Below, piece after piece: positions 4,507-10,512 of a stretch of DNA of 10,512 nucleotides. The notes below the pieces were generated by a model, which was given only the letters and a program-made list of their open reading frames with translations, searched no databases and was not told where the DNA came from. Both the position numbers and the translations under genes were made by a program. The DNA comes from Spirochaetales bacterium (GTDB lineage Bacteria; Spirochaetota; Spirochaetia; Sphaerochaetales; Sphaerochaetaceae). Positions within the stretch are counted from its first letter, which is position 1. Every line of letters starts with the position of its first letter. The stretch covers positions 1-10,512 of the forward strand of contig JAAZJI010000099.1 in the NCBI GenBank assembly GCA_012800465.1. The letters are read 5' to 3'.

Positions 4507-6729
4507 GACCGGCTTCCGTCGGACCGCTTTTCTCGGTCTTTGAGGCCGCACCGCCACCTTCGTCCGCTCCCGGATGAGGAAGGCGTGGTGGATCTTCGGG
4601 TTTCGGCTGAAATCCCTCCCGATCGTCCGAGGAGTGATCTCCTCGACGTCGAACTCGGCAAACACCTCCTCATCCATCCTGAACGAGCGGTAGTTGCAGC
4701 TGAAGATGAGCAGTCCCCCCGGATCGAGGTGCATCATGCACGCCTTGATCAGGGAGCGATGGTCCTTCTGGACTTCGAACGGCGCCCGGCCTTTCGAGTT
4801 GGAGTAGGTCGGCGGATCGCAGAAGATCACATCGTAGCGGTCGAACGTGTCCCAGAGGAAGGAGATCGAATCGCTCTGGTAGTAGAAGTGGTTCATTCCC
4901 CCGAAGCCGTTGAGCTCCATGTTGCGCCTGGCCCAATCCAGGTAGGTCGTCGAAGTGTCGACGCTGACGGTGGAGAGCGCCCCTCCTTTCGCCGCCTGGA
5001 CCGTGGCGGTCCCCGTGTAGCAGAAGAGGTTGAGAAAGCGTTTATGGTCGGTGACCTCGCCGATGAACTTCCTGATCGGGCGATGGTCGAGGAAGATCCC
5101 CGTATCCAGATAGTCGGTGAAGTTCACGAAGTACCGGGCATCGTTCTCGTTGATGATGTAGAACTGGTCGGTGTACCCCTGGCGCTCATACTGGTCGAGT
5201 CCTTTTTGAACCGTTCGCCGCTTCACGAAGATGAAGTCCCGATCCACACCGGTCACCCGTTCGGTGGCGTCGATCAGCTCCTCGAGGCGGCGTTCGGCGT
5301 CCTCGGCATCGACGGTCGGTGGCGCGGCGTACTCGGCGAGGTTGATCCATCTTCCTTCGTAGAGGTCGATCGCCGCGTTGTATTCGATCATGTCCGCATC
5401 GTAGATGCGGTAGCTCGTCACCCCCTCCTTCTCCATGAGCGGCTTCAGCTCCTTGAGGTTCTTGGCCAGGCGGTTGTACGCCATCTGCGCGCCGCTTGAA
5501 AGCGGTCGGCTGAGCCGTTCCTTTCTCCGCTGTTCCCACTCCGCCCTCAGGGCCGTCTTCTCTTCATGAGTGAAGATGTAGTAGTGGGCGAGGGTGCAGG
5601 GGATCCCTCCGTTGTTGAACGCGTTGGTCCGGTCCGGCTTCAGGTCGATCTGCCCCAGGAGGCGGTCGTCGGCGGTGAGGAGGCTTACGTTCCAGCCGCC
5701 GAAGAATCGTGAAAGGGTGTCCCCGATCGAGCGATAGAGATGACGGGTCTCCTCCCACTTGCCCATCCGCATCCCGTACGGGGGGTCGGTGACGACCACC
5801 CCCGCCGAAGATGGGATCTCTTCTTCCGTCAGGGTGGTGAAATCCTTCACCTCGAAGGTGACCAGGTGATCGACACCCGCCTCTTTCGCCGCTTCCTGTG
5901 CGATCCGGATCGCCTTGGGGCTGCGGTCCCAGCCGTGGATGGAGAGCGGGGCGTCCTCCATTCGGGAGACGACTTCGTCCACGACCTCCTCGTAGAGGTC
6001 CACGTCGTGGATCGGAAGGTTGAAGACGGGAAAGATCCGGGCCTTCACGAGGCCGGGAGCCCGCCCGGTCGCCCAGAGCGCCGCCTCGATGACGATCGTC
6101 CCCGATCCGCAGAAAGGGTCGAGCAGGGTGGGAAAGGTCCCCGTCTCGTCGGCGAGCTTGCGCCACCGGGAGCGATAGAGGAGGGAGAAGGCGAGGTGTT
6201 CGGCAAGCAGGGCGTCGGTCTGGTCCCCCCGGTATCCCCGCTTGTGGTGGCCCTGACCGCTGAGATCGACATACCACGTCGCCCGGTCTTCCTCCAGATG
6301 GACGTGGAAGATGAGGTCGCTATCGGCGCGATCGACATCCGGCCTCTGTCCGTCGAAGTGTTTTCGAATCCGGTCGACGATCGCGTCCTTGAGCCGGAGC
6401 GCACCGAAGTTCGAGTGCTTCAGGTAGCGGACGTTCTTCACGCTGGTCGTCACCGAAAAGCTCTTCGAGGGGTCGATCCACTCTTCCCAGGGAATCATCA
6501 TCGAGGCATCGTAAAACTCGTCGGCGCTCCGAAGATCGTCGTCCTCGTAGATGCCCAGGAGCAGGCGGGTCGCCGTGTGGGTGGTGAGCAGGAATCGATA
6601 GGCGACACGCAGATCCCCGGTGAAGTGGATTCCGCCAGGCGACGGGGAGATCTTCTCCGCACCCGCCAAGCGGGCCTCTTCGGCGAGGATGTCACCCTGG
6701 TTGAGGCCGGTGGTCGCGTAGAAGATCAT
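4501..6729 (-). CDS. rlmL: Bifunctional 23S rRNA (guanine) methyltransferase RlmKL
   Basis: This 742-aa cytoplasmic fusion corresponds to E. coli RlmKL, which uses SAM to make m2G2445 (RlmL half) and m7G2069 (RlmK half) in 23S rRNA during large-subunit assembly. Residues about 40-160 form the THUMP RNA-binding region. The RlmL domain (about 160-390) has DPFCGSGT (204-211) and DPPYG (315-319). A charged linker follows, then the RlmK domain (about 400-720), with LNLFCYTGTATVQA (566-579) and the catalytic DPPTYSNS (638-645). A basic Arg/Lys/Pro tail (722-742) may add RNA contact. The length is close to that of E. coli RlmKL. ATG 6729 shares its A with the TGA of hslO (TGATG) and has GAGGTG 5 bases upstream; a GTG at 6732 is an alternative. 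Last gene of the ftsH operon. Motif IV reads DPPYG where the E. coli protein has NPPYG. Confidence 0.93.
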   Translation of the reverse strand: MIFYATTGLNQGDILAEEARLAGAEKISPSPGGIHFTGDLRVAYRFLLTTHTATRLLLGIYEDDDLRSADEFYDASMMIPWEEWIDPSKSFSVTTSVKNVRYLKHSNFGALRLKDAIVDRIRKHFDGQRPDVDRADSDLIFHVHLEEDRATWYVDLSGQGHHKRGYRGDQTDALLAEHLAFSLLYRSRWRKLADETGTFPTLLDPFCGSGTIVIEAALWATGRAPGLVKARIFPVFNLPIHDVDLYEEVVDEVVSRMEDAPLSIHGWDRSPKAIRIAQEAAKEAGVDHLVTFEVKDFTTLTEEEIPSSAGVVVTDPPYGMRMGKWEETRHLYRSIGDTLSRFFGGWNVSLLTADDRLLGQIDLKPDRTNAFNNGGIPCTLAHYYIFTHEEKTALRAEWEQRRKERLSRPLSSGAQMAYNRLAKNLKELKPLMEKEGVTSYRIYDADMIEYNAAIDLYEGRWINLAEYAAPPTVDAEDAERRLEELIDATERVTGVDRDFIFVKRRTVQKGLDQYERQGYTDQFYIINENDARYFVNFTDYLDTGIFLDHRPIRKFIGEVTDHKRFLNLFCYTGTATVQAAKGGALSTVSVDTSTTYLDWARRNMELNGFGGMNHFYYQSDSISFLWDTFDRYDVIFCDPPTYSNSKGRAPFEVQKDHRSLIKACMMHLDPGGLLIFSCNYRSFRMDEEVFAEFDVEEITPRTIGRDFSRNPKIHHAFLIRERTKVAVRPQRPRKAVRRKPVK

Positions 6730-7661
6730 CACTTCACCTCGCCAAGCAACCGGAGCAGTTCATCCCTGCTCCACCGGTAGGAGGTGTTGCAGTTCGAGCA
6801 GACCACTTCGAAGGGGAAGGGGCCGTGCTCGGCGATGTCGGCGCGGTCGCTTTCGCTCAGGTGCCGGATGTATCGGCCGTACTGTTCCCTGGTGCACGGG
6901 CAGAAGAACCGGATCTCCGTGCTGTCGAGGTGCCTAAGCCCCACACCGGTGAAATGGGTTTCAACGAACGATCGGACCGAGCGGCCGCCTGCGATATGCT
7001 TTCCCAAGGAAGGAAGCCCATCGGCCAGGTCGGCAAGCCGATCCAGCCCTTCCCGGTTCCATCCGGGCATCGCCTGGATGAAAAGGGCTCCGGCGCCGAT
7101 CACCCGGGCATTCTCGTTGAAGTCGATGGAGAGGATGAAGTGGGTGGGGGTCTGCTCGCTCTGGTCGAAATGGGTGGCCAGGTCCTTCGCCAGATTCCCC
7201 CACTGGAGCATCGTCTGTCCGGTGAAGGGGGTCTTCTTCCCCTCCAGGAGCCGGCTGAGCGTCAAGAACCCCGGCCCGTAGAGTTCATCCAGATCCAGGG
7301 AGGTGAGTTCTTTCGTCAGGGGAATCGGGTTGTTCTTCAGGTATCCCCGGACCGAACCGTCCGCCCATCCTTCGGTGTAGATTCCGCCGATCGGGCCCCC
7401 GCATTCGATGGAGAGCTGGATCCGGTCGTTTCCTTCCACCAGCGAGGTCAGCAGCGCGGTGGCGAGGTAGGCCTGGCCGAGGACGTAGGTCTCCAGCGGC
7501 TGAAGACCGTGGTTAGCCTGCATTTGGTTGATCATCGTCGTCGCGCCGACCGAGGTGATCCGGGCGGTCGCATCCAAGGCCACGAACACCTCGCGTCCGT
7601 CTTCAGGGAGGGAGGCGAGGTGTCGGGTCAGTTCACAGTCGGTGATCGGCGTATGGAGCAT
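6729..7661 (-). CDS. hslO: Redox-regulated holdase chaperone Hsp33
   Basis: This 310-aa cytoplasmic protein belongs to the Hsp33 family, which on oxidation and unfolding loses zinc and binds unfolding proteins to prevent aggregation. The N-terminal core (about 20-230) contains the family's GPIGGIYTEGWADGSVRGY (89-107) region. The C-terminal redox switch keeps all four zinc cysteines as CPC (C254, C256) and CSNC (C288, C291), so the switch should work. The length is near the family's usual 290-300. ATG 7661 lies 10 bases past the ftsH stop and has no recognisable Shine-Dalgarno sequence, so translation probably depends on ribosomes finishing ftsH. Its TGA overlaps the rlmKL start. In Bacillus subtilis hslO also lies close downstream of ftsH, so the pairing has a precedent and groups membrane and soluble protein quality control. 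Confidence 0.95.
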   Translation of the reverse strand: MLHTPITDCELTRHLASLPEDGREVFVALDATARITSVGATTMINQMQANHGLQPLETYVLGQAYLATALLTSLVEGNDRIQLSIECGGPIGGIYTEGWADGSVRGYLKNNPIPLTKELTSLDLDELYGPGFLTLSRLLEGKKTPFTGQTMLQWGNLAKDLATHFDQSEQTPTHFILSIDFNENARVIGAGALFIQAMPGWNREGLDRLADLADGLPSLGKHIAGGRSVRSFVETHFTGVGLRHLDSTEIRFFCPCTREQYGRYIRHLSESDRADIAEHGPFPFEVVCSNCNTSYRWSRDELLRLLGEVK

Positions 7662-7671
7662 GAGCTAGAGA

Positions 7672-9603
7672 TTAGCCAATGACCGTGCTTTTTGCAAGCT
7701 CTGCAAAGCGCTCTCCGCCGAGGACCTCATCCTTCATGAGCTCTTCGGTGATCGCCAGAAGCGCCTTCTTGTTCTTTTCGAGGTTGGCCTTTACGATCTC
7801 GTAACGCTCGTTGACGATCCTGGCGGTCTCATTGTCGATATACTCCTGGGTCTTCTCCGAGTAATCGCGGCTTCCGCCGACCCCGTCGATGCCGCTCTGG
7901 GTGGTCGGCAGGGTGATGTTCCGATACCGGTCGCTCATTCCGAACTCGGTGATCATCCGCCTGACCAGGTCGCTTGCCCGGCTGATGTCGTTTCCGGCCC
8001 CGGTGGAGATGTCCCCGAAGATGACCTCCTCCGCCGCCCGGCCGCCGAGCAGGGTGTCGATGTTGACCAGCAGCTCGCTTTCGCTTAGGAGGAAGCGGTC
8101 TTCGGTGGGATACTGCAGCGTATAGCCGAGGGCTCCGAAGCCGCGCGGAATGATGGAGATCTTGCTTACCGGTTCGGCCCCTTCCGTCAGGTAGGCGGTC
8201 AGGGCGTGGCCGGTTTCGTGGTAGGCGACGCGCTCACGCTCCTTGGGGTTGAGGATCCGGCTCTTGCGCTCAAGGCCGGCGACCGATTTCTCGATCGCTT
8301 CCTCGAAGTCCGCCTGGCTGACCGCTTTCCTCCCTCCCCGGACCGCCATCAGGGCGGCCTCGTTGGCGATGTTCGCCAGATCCGCTCCGGCGAGTCCGGC
8401 GGAGGCCTGGGCGATCTTCTTCAGATCCACGTCGTCGCCGAGGGTGATCTTCCGGGTATGGATCTTCAGGATCTCATGTCGGCCGTCCAGATCCGGCTTG
8501 TCGACCAGGACCTGGCGGTCGAAGCGACCGGGCCTCAGCAGCGCCTGATCAAGGATTTCCGGCCGGTTCGTCGCCGCGAGGATGATGACTCCGGTGCGGG
8601 AGTCGAATCCGTCCATCTCGACAAGGAGTTGGTTGAGGGTCTGTTCGCGCTCATCGTTGCCTCCGATCCCCGCCCCGACCCGGGCCCGTCCGATCGCATC
8701 GATCTCATCGATGAAGATGATGCAGGGGGAGTTCTCCCTGGCCTGTCGGAAGAGGTCCCGGACTCGGGCGGCTCCGACTCCGACGAACATCTCGACGAAG
8801 TCCGCTCCGCTCATCCGGAAGAACGGCACCTGCGCTTCACCGGCGACCGCCTTTGCAAGGAGGGTCTTGCCGGTTCCCGGCGGACCGACGAGGAGGACCC
8901 CCTTGGGAATCTTTCCACCGATCTCGGTGTATTTGTCGGGGTTCTTCAGAAAGTCGACGACTTCTTCCAGCTCATACTTCGATTCATCCACGCCCGCCAC
9001 GTCCGCAAATCGGACTCCGGTGTCCCCTTCGGCGACGATCTTTGCCTTGTTCTGGGTGAAGGAGAGGACCCCCTGGCCCCCGCCGCCCATCTTGGAGAAG
9101 ATGAAGCGCCAGATAAGGATGACGAAGACGAAGGGCAGCAGGTAGGAGAGGACCGAACTGAAGATGCTCGGTTTCGGCGGAGGCGTGGCGTAGTACTCCA
9201 CACCCATCTCGTCGAGCAGGGGGACGAACGAGGGATCCTCCACCTTGTAGGTGGCGAACGCCTGCGCGCCTGCTTCGGGCATGATGCCTTCGGTGGCCAG
9301 CTGGCCCAGGCTGAAGCTGTAGCCGACATAGCGCTCCGTCTCGATGTTCACCCGCTTGATCGTCCGGTTCTCCACCAGCTGCTTGAACTGGTTGTAGTCG
9401 ATCTGGACGATGTTGGCCTGACGGCCCACCATGAAGGAGTTGATCGCAAGAAACGCCATCAGGATGATGAAGAAGTACCAGAATGAGAAGGTGTACTTCT
9501 TCTGTGGCCCCCTGTCGCCGGTATGGATGCCCGGTTCGATGTTCTTCAATCGCTTCTTCATGGAATCTTTCCATTCGCTCTCGTTCTTGTGTTCGTTGTT
9601 CAT
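7672..9603 (-). CDS. ftsH: ATP-dependent zinc metalloprotease FtsH
   Basis: This 643-aa membrane-anchored AAA+ protease forms hexamers that extract and degrade damaged membrane proteins and selected cytosolic regulators. A charged cytoplasmic N-terminus (1-37) precedes the first membrane helix (about 38-60), a periplasmic domain (about 61-147) and the second helix (about 148-170). The AAA module has Walker A GPPGTGKT (240-247), the pore-loop FVG (273-275), Walker B IIFIDE (295-300) and the second-region-of-homology RPGRFDRQ (357-364). The protease domain carries HETGH (462-466), with D539 in GAGNDI as the expected third zinc ligand. All key residues are present. ATG 9603 has GAAGGA 6 bases upstream; the in-frame GTG at 9630 would put that site inside the gene. 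First gene of the ftsH-hslO-rlmKL operon, divergent from the SDR gene. Confidence 0.98.
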   Translation of the reverse strand: MNNEHKNESEWKDSMKKRLKNIEPGIHTGDRGPQKKYTFSFWYFFIILMAFLAINSFMVGRQANIVQIDYNQFKQLVENRTIKRVNIETERYVGYSFSLGQLATEGIMPEAGAQAFATYKVEDPSFVPLLDEMGVEYYATPPPKPSIFSSVLSYLLPFVFVILIWRFIFSKMGGGGQGVLSFTQNKAKIVAEGDTGVRFADVAGVDESKYELEEVVDFLKNPDKYTEIGGKIPKGVLLVGPPGTGKTLLAKAVAGEAQVPFFRMSGADFVEMFVGVGAARVRDLFRQARENSPCIIFIDEIDAIGRARVGAGIGGNDEREQTLNQLLVEMDGFDSRTGVIILAATNRPEILDQALLRPGRFDRQVLVDKPDLDGRHEILKIHTRKITLGDDVDLKKIAQASAGLAGADLANIANEAALMAVRGGRKAVSQADFEEAIEKSVAGLERKSRILNPKERERVAYHETGHALTAYLTEGAEPVSKISIIPRGFGALGYTLQYPTEDRFLLSESELLVNIDTLLGGRAAEEVIFGDISTGAGNDISRASDLVRRMITEFGMSDRYRNITLPTTQSGIDGVGGSRDYSEKTQEYIDNETARIVNERYEIVKANLEKNKKALLAITEELMKDEVLGGERFAELAKSTVIG

Positions 9604-9638
9604 TGCATGTCCTTCGGCGGTATTTCCCACCTATCCTG

Positions 9639-9667
9639 AATATACCTCCTCGATTGTCAATCGGCAA
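9639..9667 (-). promoter_or_regulatory. Candidate sigma70-type promoter of the ftsH operon
   Basis: On the minus strand, TTGCCG (9667-9662) and TATATT (9644-9639) lie 17 bases apart and match consensus at 4 of 6 and 5 of 6. Transcription from near 9632 gives a leader of roughly 28 bases before ATG 9603. A perfect TTGACA (9660-9655) is also present, but no good -10 lies at the right distance from it. No CIRCE element or sigma32-type box is visible. Confidence 0.5.
9651..9663. repeat. 13-bp inverted repeat between divergent promoters
   Basis: CGATTG and CAATCG form a perfect 6-bp inverted repeat around a single central T at 9657. It contains the -35 of the SDR promoter and the edge of the ftsH -35. 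It could be an operator for a dimeric regulator or a by-product of two facing -35 elements. Confidence 0.4.
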
Positions 9668-9682
9668 CAACGCAGGTATACT
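9654..9682 (+). promoter_or_regulatory. Sigma70-type promoter predicted to give a leaderless SDR mRNA
   Basis: TTGTCA (9654-9659) and TATACT (9677-9682) each match consensus at 5 of 6 with a 17-base spacer. The ATG of the SDR gene begins only 7 bases after the -10, where transcription normally starts. No Shine-Dalgarno sequence is present; the bases before the ATG are CTTTTTCCG. Confidence 0.7.
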
Positions 9683-9689
9683 TTTTCCG

Positions 9690-10397
9690 ATGAGCGAAGT
9701 TGTCCTGATCACCGGAGGAGCCCGACGCCTCGGGCGGATGATGGCCCGGATTCTGAGCCGAAAAGGCTATCGGGTCGTCGTCCATTACCACACGAGCGAA
9801 GCGGCCGCCCGGGAGCTGGAGCGGACGCACGGGGTGAAGACCGTCCGGGGGGACCTGTCGGTTCCCGGGGCGGTCGAGCCGCTTTTCCGGGAAGCCTTGA
9901 CTGCATATGGAGTGATCGACCATGTGGTCAACAACGCTTCCCGTTTTGAGAGGGGGACGATCGGGGAGCTCACCTTGGAAGCGTATCAGCGGATGATGAA
10001 TCTCCATGCAACCGCTCCGCTTTTTTTATCGCAGGCTCTGTACCGTCACCTGCTTGAGCGCGGACGGACCGGTTCGATCATCAACATCGTCGATGCGGGG
10101 GTCTCCAAGCCCACCGCCTCGCGGGTCGGGTATTATCTCTCGAAAGGCGCCCTGCTGGAGCAGACGAAGGTGCTGGCCGTCGCCTTCGGGCCGACCCTCC
10201 GGGTCAACGCCCTCAGTCCGGGGGCGGTTCTCTCCACCGAGGATGACGAGGGGTATTTCGGACGGATGCAGCGGATCCTTCCGCTCGGGAGAACCGGAAC
10301 GGCGGAGGCGGTCGCCGAGGGGGTTCTGTATCTTCTTGAAGCGGACTTTGTTTCCGGCATCGAACTTCCGATCGACGGGGGTCAAAAGCTTTTGTAG
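9690..10397 (+). CDS. Short-chain dehydrogenase, pteridine reductase (PTR1/FolM) like
   Basis: This 235-aa cytoplasmic NAD(P)H-dependent SDR resembles pteridine reductases, which reduce dihydro- or oxidised pterins (FolM makes tetrahydromonapterin; PTR1 also reduces folates). The dinucleotide loop is TGGARRLG (8-15). HYHTS (32-36) matches the NADPH-selective HYHxS motif of PTR1, and NNASRF (81-86) matches the family's NNAS element. The catalytic set reads like PTR1: D135 in IINIVDAG, then Y148 and K152 in YYLSK. This replaces the usual SDR serine with aspartate, the PTR1 pattern. LSPGAV (175-180) and a C-terminal IDGGQKLL complete the fold. The ATG at 9690 is the first after the promoter and probably lies at the mRNA 5' end. 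No folate genes are beside it, so the exact substrate is not settled; a general SDR is the alternative. Confidence 0.85.
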   Translation: MSEVVLITGGARRLGRMMARILSRKGYRVVVHYHTSEAAARELERTHGVKTVRGDLSVPGAVEPLFREALTAYGVIDHVVNNASRFERGTIGELTLEAYQRMMNLHATAPLFLSQALYRHLLERGRTGSIINIVDAGVSKPTASRVGYYLSKGALLEQTKVLAVAFGPTLRVNALSPGAVLSTEDDEGYFGRMQRILPLGRTGTAEAVAEGVLYLLEADFVSGIELPIDGGQKLL

Positions 10398-10459
10398 TTT
10401 GCGTGAAGAAGGCCCTCGCAGGTTGCCGAAGAGCCAAAAGATCACGATACTTGATGGTA

Positions 10460-10473
10460 TATAACGATAGGAG
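10460..10473 (+). promoter_or_regulatory. Candidate -10 and ribosome binding site of the last gene
   Basis: TATAAC (10460-10465) is a fair -10 in an AT-rich patch but lacks a recognisable -35 at 16-18 bases. AGGAG (10469-10473) lies 9 bases before ATG 10483 and is a good ribosome binding site. The -10 is so close that a start near 10472 would cut into this site, so the promoter call is weak and the ribosome binding site is firm. The rest of 10398-10459 shows no gene. Confidence 0.4.
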
Positions 10474-10482
10474 TGTAGATTG

Positions 10483-10512
10483 ATGCACCGACCATATATG
10501 AGACGGGTGGGG
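10483..10512 (+). CDS. Start of an unidentified gene, cut by window end
   Basis: ATG 10483 opens a frame of ten codons (MHRPYMRRVG) to the window edge, with AGGAG 9 bases upstream. It is basic at the start. The product cannot be identified from ten residues, and the gene is called mainly from the ribosome binding site and the gap after the SDR gene. Confidence 0.5.
   Translation, partial: MHRPYMRRVG

Noticed and set aside
3456..4673. 405-codon open frame antisense to the barrel protein gene
   Set aside because: The sense strand has a promoter, ribosome binding site, signal peptide and terminator; the antisense product is an Arg/Glu/Asp/Gly-rich low-complexity sequence typical of shadows.
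5740..6780. 346-codon open frame antisense to rlmKL
   Set aside because: Codon-bias shadow with no start signal and no family resemblance.
8206..9486. 426-codon open frame antisense to ftsH
   Set aside because: It lies opposite an FtsH with all catalytic motifs intact, and its product is rich in Asp, Gly and Arg without a domain.
9483..9689. Upstream extension of the SDR frame to a start near 9483
   Set aside because: It would overlap the divergent ftsH gene and both promoters, and the SDR family begins right at the ITGGARRLG loop, which is at residue 7 from ATG 9690.
9604..9689. Heat-shock control site (CIRCE or sigma32 box) before ftsH
   Set aside because: No TTAGCACTC/GAGTGCTAA pair and no CCCCAT-type -10 were found; an ordinary sigma70-type pair fits better.
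10411..10427. Possible hairpin after the SDR stop
   Set aside because: Two 3-bp blocks with a 2-base bulge and a 3-base loop, and no T-run after it; too weak to call a terminator.
1..10512. CRISPR array, insertion sequence, tRNA, phage or defence genes
   Set aside because: No regularly spaced repeats, transposase-like proteins, terminal inverted repeats or cloverleaf sequences were seen; intergenic regions are short and accounted for.

Overview
This window is a compact, GC-rich bacterial chromosome segment of mostly housekeeping genes. AT-rich sequence is confined to the intergenic promoter islands. The combination of a diderm-type outer-membrane barrel protein with an Fn3-like domain and a Pro/Ala linker, an RlmKL fusion and an FtsH-Hsp33 pair suggests a member of the Spirochaetota, possibly near Sphaerochaetaceae. 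That placement is inference from protein character only. There is no sign of a mobile element, phage, CRISPR array, tRNA or rRNA.

Layout, left to right. (1) The 3' end of an exported protein gene runs rightward to 529 and meets, stop codon on stop codon, a small leftward gene for an acidic four-cysteine protein. (2) A rightward nucleotidyltransferase gene (923-1831), with its own good promoter, converges with overlapping stops on a leftward, translationally coupled pair: a LOG-family phosphoribohydrolase and a YitT-family membrane protein. (3) A divergent AT-rich promoter island (about 3370-3406) serves that pair and a rightward outer-membrane barrel gene (3465-4460), which ends in a clear intrinsic terminator. 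(4) A leftward operon ftsH-hslO-rlmKL (9603 down to 4501) combines membrane-protein quality control, a redox-activated holdase and a bifunctional 23S rRNA methyltransferase. Spacing is 10 bp between the first two genes and a TGATG overlap between the last two. (5) Divergent from ftsH is a pteridine-reductase-like SDR gene (9690-10397) whose promoter puts the transcript start at or within a base of its ATG, so its mRNA is probably leaderless. (6) At the right edge a new rightward gene begins at 10483 behind a good ribosome binding site.

I see no novel multi-gene defence, mobile or biosynthetic system. The points most worth a second look are structural: the predicted leaderless SDR mRNA, two divergent promoter islands with symmetric or overlapping elements, and three convergent gene seams that each carry an RNA hairpin. 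At two of those seams the stop codons overlap and the hairpin lies inside the opposing coding sequence. The uncharacterised proteins (first gene, four-Cys protein, barrel protein) are described without a claimed function.
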